Positions 6,014 to 7,174 of a DNA stretch of 7,174 nt are shown piece after piece. The notes beneath the pieces are model-generated. The model did not search any database and was not told the DNA's origin. It saw only the letters and a list, made by a program, of their open reading frames with translations. The stretch covers positions 1-7,174 of the forward strand of contig CAUGVQ010000099.1 in the NCBI GenBank assembly GCA_959602875.1, written 5' to 3'. The DNA is from an uncultured Collinsella sp. (GTDB lineage: Bacteria; Actinomycetota; Coriobacteriia; Coriobacteriales; Coriobacteriaceae). Position 1 is the stretch's first letter. Every line of letters begins with the position of its first letter. Made by a program: the position numbers and the translations under genes.

Positions 6014-6682
6014 CTAGGAACGCAGCTTATCGTAGCCTTGGGCGAGCATCTCGATAAAGGCCGAATCCTCGCCCGCGGGCGGAACGTCGGCTGCTATGAC
6101 GACGCCGTGTTCGTCGGAGAGCAAAGCGAGTGCACCCGGGCAGGCGCCCGAGAGCGCACGGTACGCAAGCGCCGGGTCCCGCTCGACGCGCAGGCCGCGC
6201 GTCTCGGCAAGCTGCAGGGCAAGAGAGGCCGTCCCCGCCAGCGCATCGTCCTCCGATACGCCAAGCACCAAAGCACCGTCCGTGGCACAGGCGAGCACCT
6301 CGGGGGCCACGCCCGTCTCGTCCGCCTCCCGACGGGCGCCGAGCGCGCGGTAGGCGAGCGCCTCCGCCGCGGTGTTGGCAAGCGGCTCGTAGGCACCGGT
6401 CGACATGGCGGCATGCCCGGCCTTGTCGATAACGAGCATCAGCACGCCGTCATCGGGCACGGCAACGGTCGAGTCGTCCGCAAGCGACCACTCGATATGC
6501 TGCTTTGCCCAGGACAGCAGGCTGCGGGACACGGCCTCCCCGTTCACGTGACGGGAGCTAAGCGCTCGGATATGCCGGTTGAGCAGCGGCACGCGGCGCG
6601 CTGTCATGCGCCAGCGGCACACCAGCGCAGGCTCGCCCAGCGTAAAGGCCTCTTCTTGGGGCGTAGGTTCCTGCGTATCCAT
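6014..6682 (-). CDS. Uncharacterised protein, possibly a lysine-less PLP class IV aminotransferase-like fold
   Basis: I do not recognise this 222-residue protein with certainty. It has no signal peptide or membrane helix and is rich in Ala and Leu, so it is probably soluble. By eye its order of motifs recalls branched-chain/D-amino-acid aminotransferases (fold type IV): PLLNRHIRALSS (32-43) resembles the early 'nnHidRL' helix; ATDGALVLGVSEDDALAGT (133-151) resembles the 'kdGxLxTPxxxxxLxGiT' segment; LALQLAETRGLRVERDP (154-170) resembles the following helix and strand; ALALLSDEHGVVIAAD (184-199) resembles the late 'fvTsTtxxixPv' strand. The catalytic lysine expected around residue 97 is absent; the only lysines are 60, 87 and 219. 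If the fold is right, it would not be an active transaminase. It is also shorter than the usual 280 or so residues. The start at 6682 has only a weak GGAAG site 9 nt upstream. The frame is open up to 6901, but that would overlap purH and two hairpins. It is probably co-transcribed with the regulator and kinase. Confidence 0.8.
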   Translation of the reverse strand: MDTQEPTPQEEAFTLGEPALVCRWRMTARRVPLLNRHIRALSSRHVNGEAVSRSLLSWAKQHIEWSLADDSTVAVPDDGVLMLVIDKAGHAAMSTGAYEPLANTAAEALAYRALGARREADETGVAPEVLACATDGALVLGVSEDDALAGTASLALQLAETRGLRVERDPALAYRALSGACPGALALLSDEHGVVIAADVPPAGEDSAFIEMLAQGYDKLRS

Positions 6683-6706
6683 ACTGCTTCGCTTCCAATC
6701 GCTCGA

Positions 6707-6724
6707 GCCCTGCGCGCGCAGGGC
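6707..6724. repeat. Perfect 18-bp palindrome upstream of the uncharacterised gene
   Basis: GCCCTGCGCGCGCAGGGC equals its own reverse complement. It ends 24 nt before the start codon at 6682. As RNA it would fold into a stem of about seven pairs with a 4-nt loop. As DNA it could be a dimeric protein-binding site. It follows directly after the hairpin at 6734-6768, so the two form a tandem. Confidence 0.6.
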
Positions 6725-6733
6725 GGATGGACG

Positions 6734-6768
6734 AGCGCCCCGAGCCGCCTCACGGGGCTCGGGGCGCT
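6734..6768 (-). terminator. Terminator-like hairpin downstream of purH
   Basis: AGCGCCCCGAGCC (6734-6746) and GGCTCGGGGCGCT (6756-6768) form a perfect 13-bp stem with a 9-nt loop, beginning 41 nt past the purH stop. In minus-strand RNA no U-run follows, so it may act as a hairpin-only terminator, a 3'-end protector or a partial readthrough point into the genes to the left. The stem itself is certain; its role is inferred. Confidence 0.6.
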
Positions 6769-6809
6769 GTTGCACACGCTGCGGCTGCCTCCGCATAAGA
6801 GGGCAGACG

Positions 6810-7174
6810 TTAGTGACGGAAGTGGCGCGTGCCGGTGAACACCATGGCGATGTTGTGCTCGTTGCACGCCTCGATGGACTCATCGTCGCGCACCGAACCA
6901 CCCGGCTGGATGATCGCCGTCACGCCGTGGGCTGCGAGCACGTCGACGTTGTCACGGAACGGGAAGAACGCATCGCTCGCGCAAGCGAACTCGCCTTTCT
7001 CGATGCCCATGCGCTCGCACGCATCCTCCGCACGCTCGCACGCAAGAAGCGCCGAGTCAACGCGGTTGGGTTGGCCGGGCCCCATGCCAATGCCGGCCTC
7101 GTTCTTGGCGATGAGGATGGCGTTGGACTTGACGGTCTTGACCACGCGCCAAGCAAAGAGCAGGTCGCGCATCT
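6810..7174 (-). CDS. purH: PurH C-terminus: AICAR formyltransferase/IMP cyclohydrolase, 5' part outside the window
   Basis: This bifunctional enzyme catalyses the last two steps of de novo purine synthesis: formyl transfer from 10-formyl-tetrahydrofolate to AICAR, then ring closure to IMP. Only the last 120 or so residues are present, out of about 510-530 in the usual protein. They belong to the formyltransferase domain. Conserved family stretches are clear: KSNAILIAK, then GMGPGQPNRVDSA, then ASDAFFPFRDNVD, then GVTAIIQPGGSVRDDE, and finally the ending MVFTGTRHFRH before TAA. The frame enters at the right edge with two bases of a split codon, so the start, the cyclohydrolase domain and the catalytic Lys-His pair are not visible. 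No defect is seen in the part present. A hairpin follows its stop codon. Confidence 0.97.
   Translation of the reverse strand, partial: MRDLLFAWRVVKTVKSNAILIAKNEAGIGMGPGQPNRVDSALLACERAEDACERMGIEKGEFACASDAFFPFRDNVDVLAAHGVTAIIQPGGSVRDDESIEACNEHNIAMVFTGTRHFRH

Noticed and set aside
5966..6838. A 290-codon plus-strand frame over the uncharacterised gene
   Set aside because: It crosses two hairpins and the end of purH, is Arg/Gly/His-rich, and shows no domain. The minus-strand frame has more normal protein composition and fits the operon.
6683..6901. N-terminal extension of the uncharacterised protein by 73 codons
   Set aside because: It would overlap the purH end by about 90 nt and translate through both hairpins into an Arg/Pro/Ser-rich sequence. 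Starting at 6682 gives a normal acidic N-terminus, although its ribosome binding site is weak.
1..7174. CRISPR arrays, transposons, attachment sites, tRNA genes, toxin-antitoxin or defence modules
   Set aside because: No regularly spaced repeats, transposase-like frames, tRNA-like cloverleaf sequence or recognisable defence domains were seen. All longer gaps are explained by promoters and hairpins.

Overview
The window is high-GC, densely coding bacterial DNA carrying ordinary chromosomal genes. Only one gene reads left to right; the other six read right to left. The PurH, PcrA and UppP sequences, the GC content and the strong GGAGG-type ribosome binding sites suggest a gut Coriobacteriia such as Collinsella. 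That is an inference from overall character, not a database match. I see no insertion sequence, phage gene, CRISPR array, tRNA or rRNA. I also see no defence system, and I do not claim one.

Layout from left to right. (1) Positions 1-2432, minus: a PcrA/UvrD-type DNA helicase whose C-terminus is cut off by the window edge; it carries an unusual Ala/Pro-rich insertion of about 100 residues just before motif V. (2) 2433-2573: an intergenic region with a possible pcrA promoter, a leader hairpin and a large nested inverted repeat. (3) 2574-3515, minus: UppP, undecaprenyl-diphosphatase, probably starting at TTG. (4) 3516-3724: a divergent promoter region. (5) 3725-4162, plus: a UspA-family protein closed by a near-perfect intrinsic terminator. 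(6) 4249-5976, minus: a sensor kinase and an OmpR-type response regulator, kinase downstream of regulator, with the architecture of BceRS/VncRS intramembrane-sensing systems. (7) 6014-6682, minus: a 222-residue protein of uncertain function, possibly a degenerate PLP class IV aminotransferase fold lacking the catalytic lysine. (8) 6810-7174, minus: the last 120 residues of PurH.

How the genes may work together. The uncertain protein, the regulator and the kinase are closely spaced (37 nt, then 9 nt) with no visible promoter between them, so they probably form one operon. It may be fed by its own promoter or by readthrough from purH past two hairpins. BceRS-type systems usually sense cell-wall antibiotics that act on undecaprenyl-pyrophosphate intermediates and usually sit beside an ABC transporter. 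None is visible here, but uppP, which recycles that lipid carrier, lies one gene away. A functional link is only an inference from location. The items most worth following up are the lysine-less aminotransferase-like protein beside the two-component system and the PcrA insertion.
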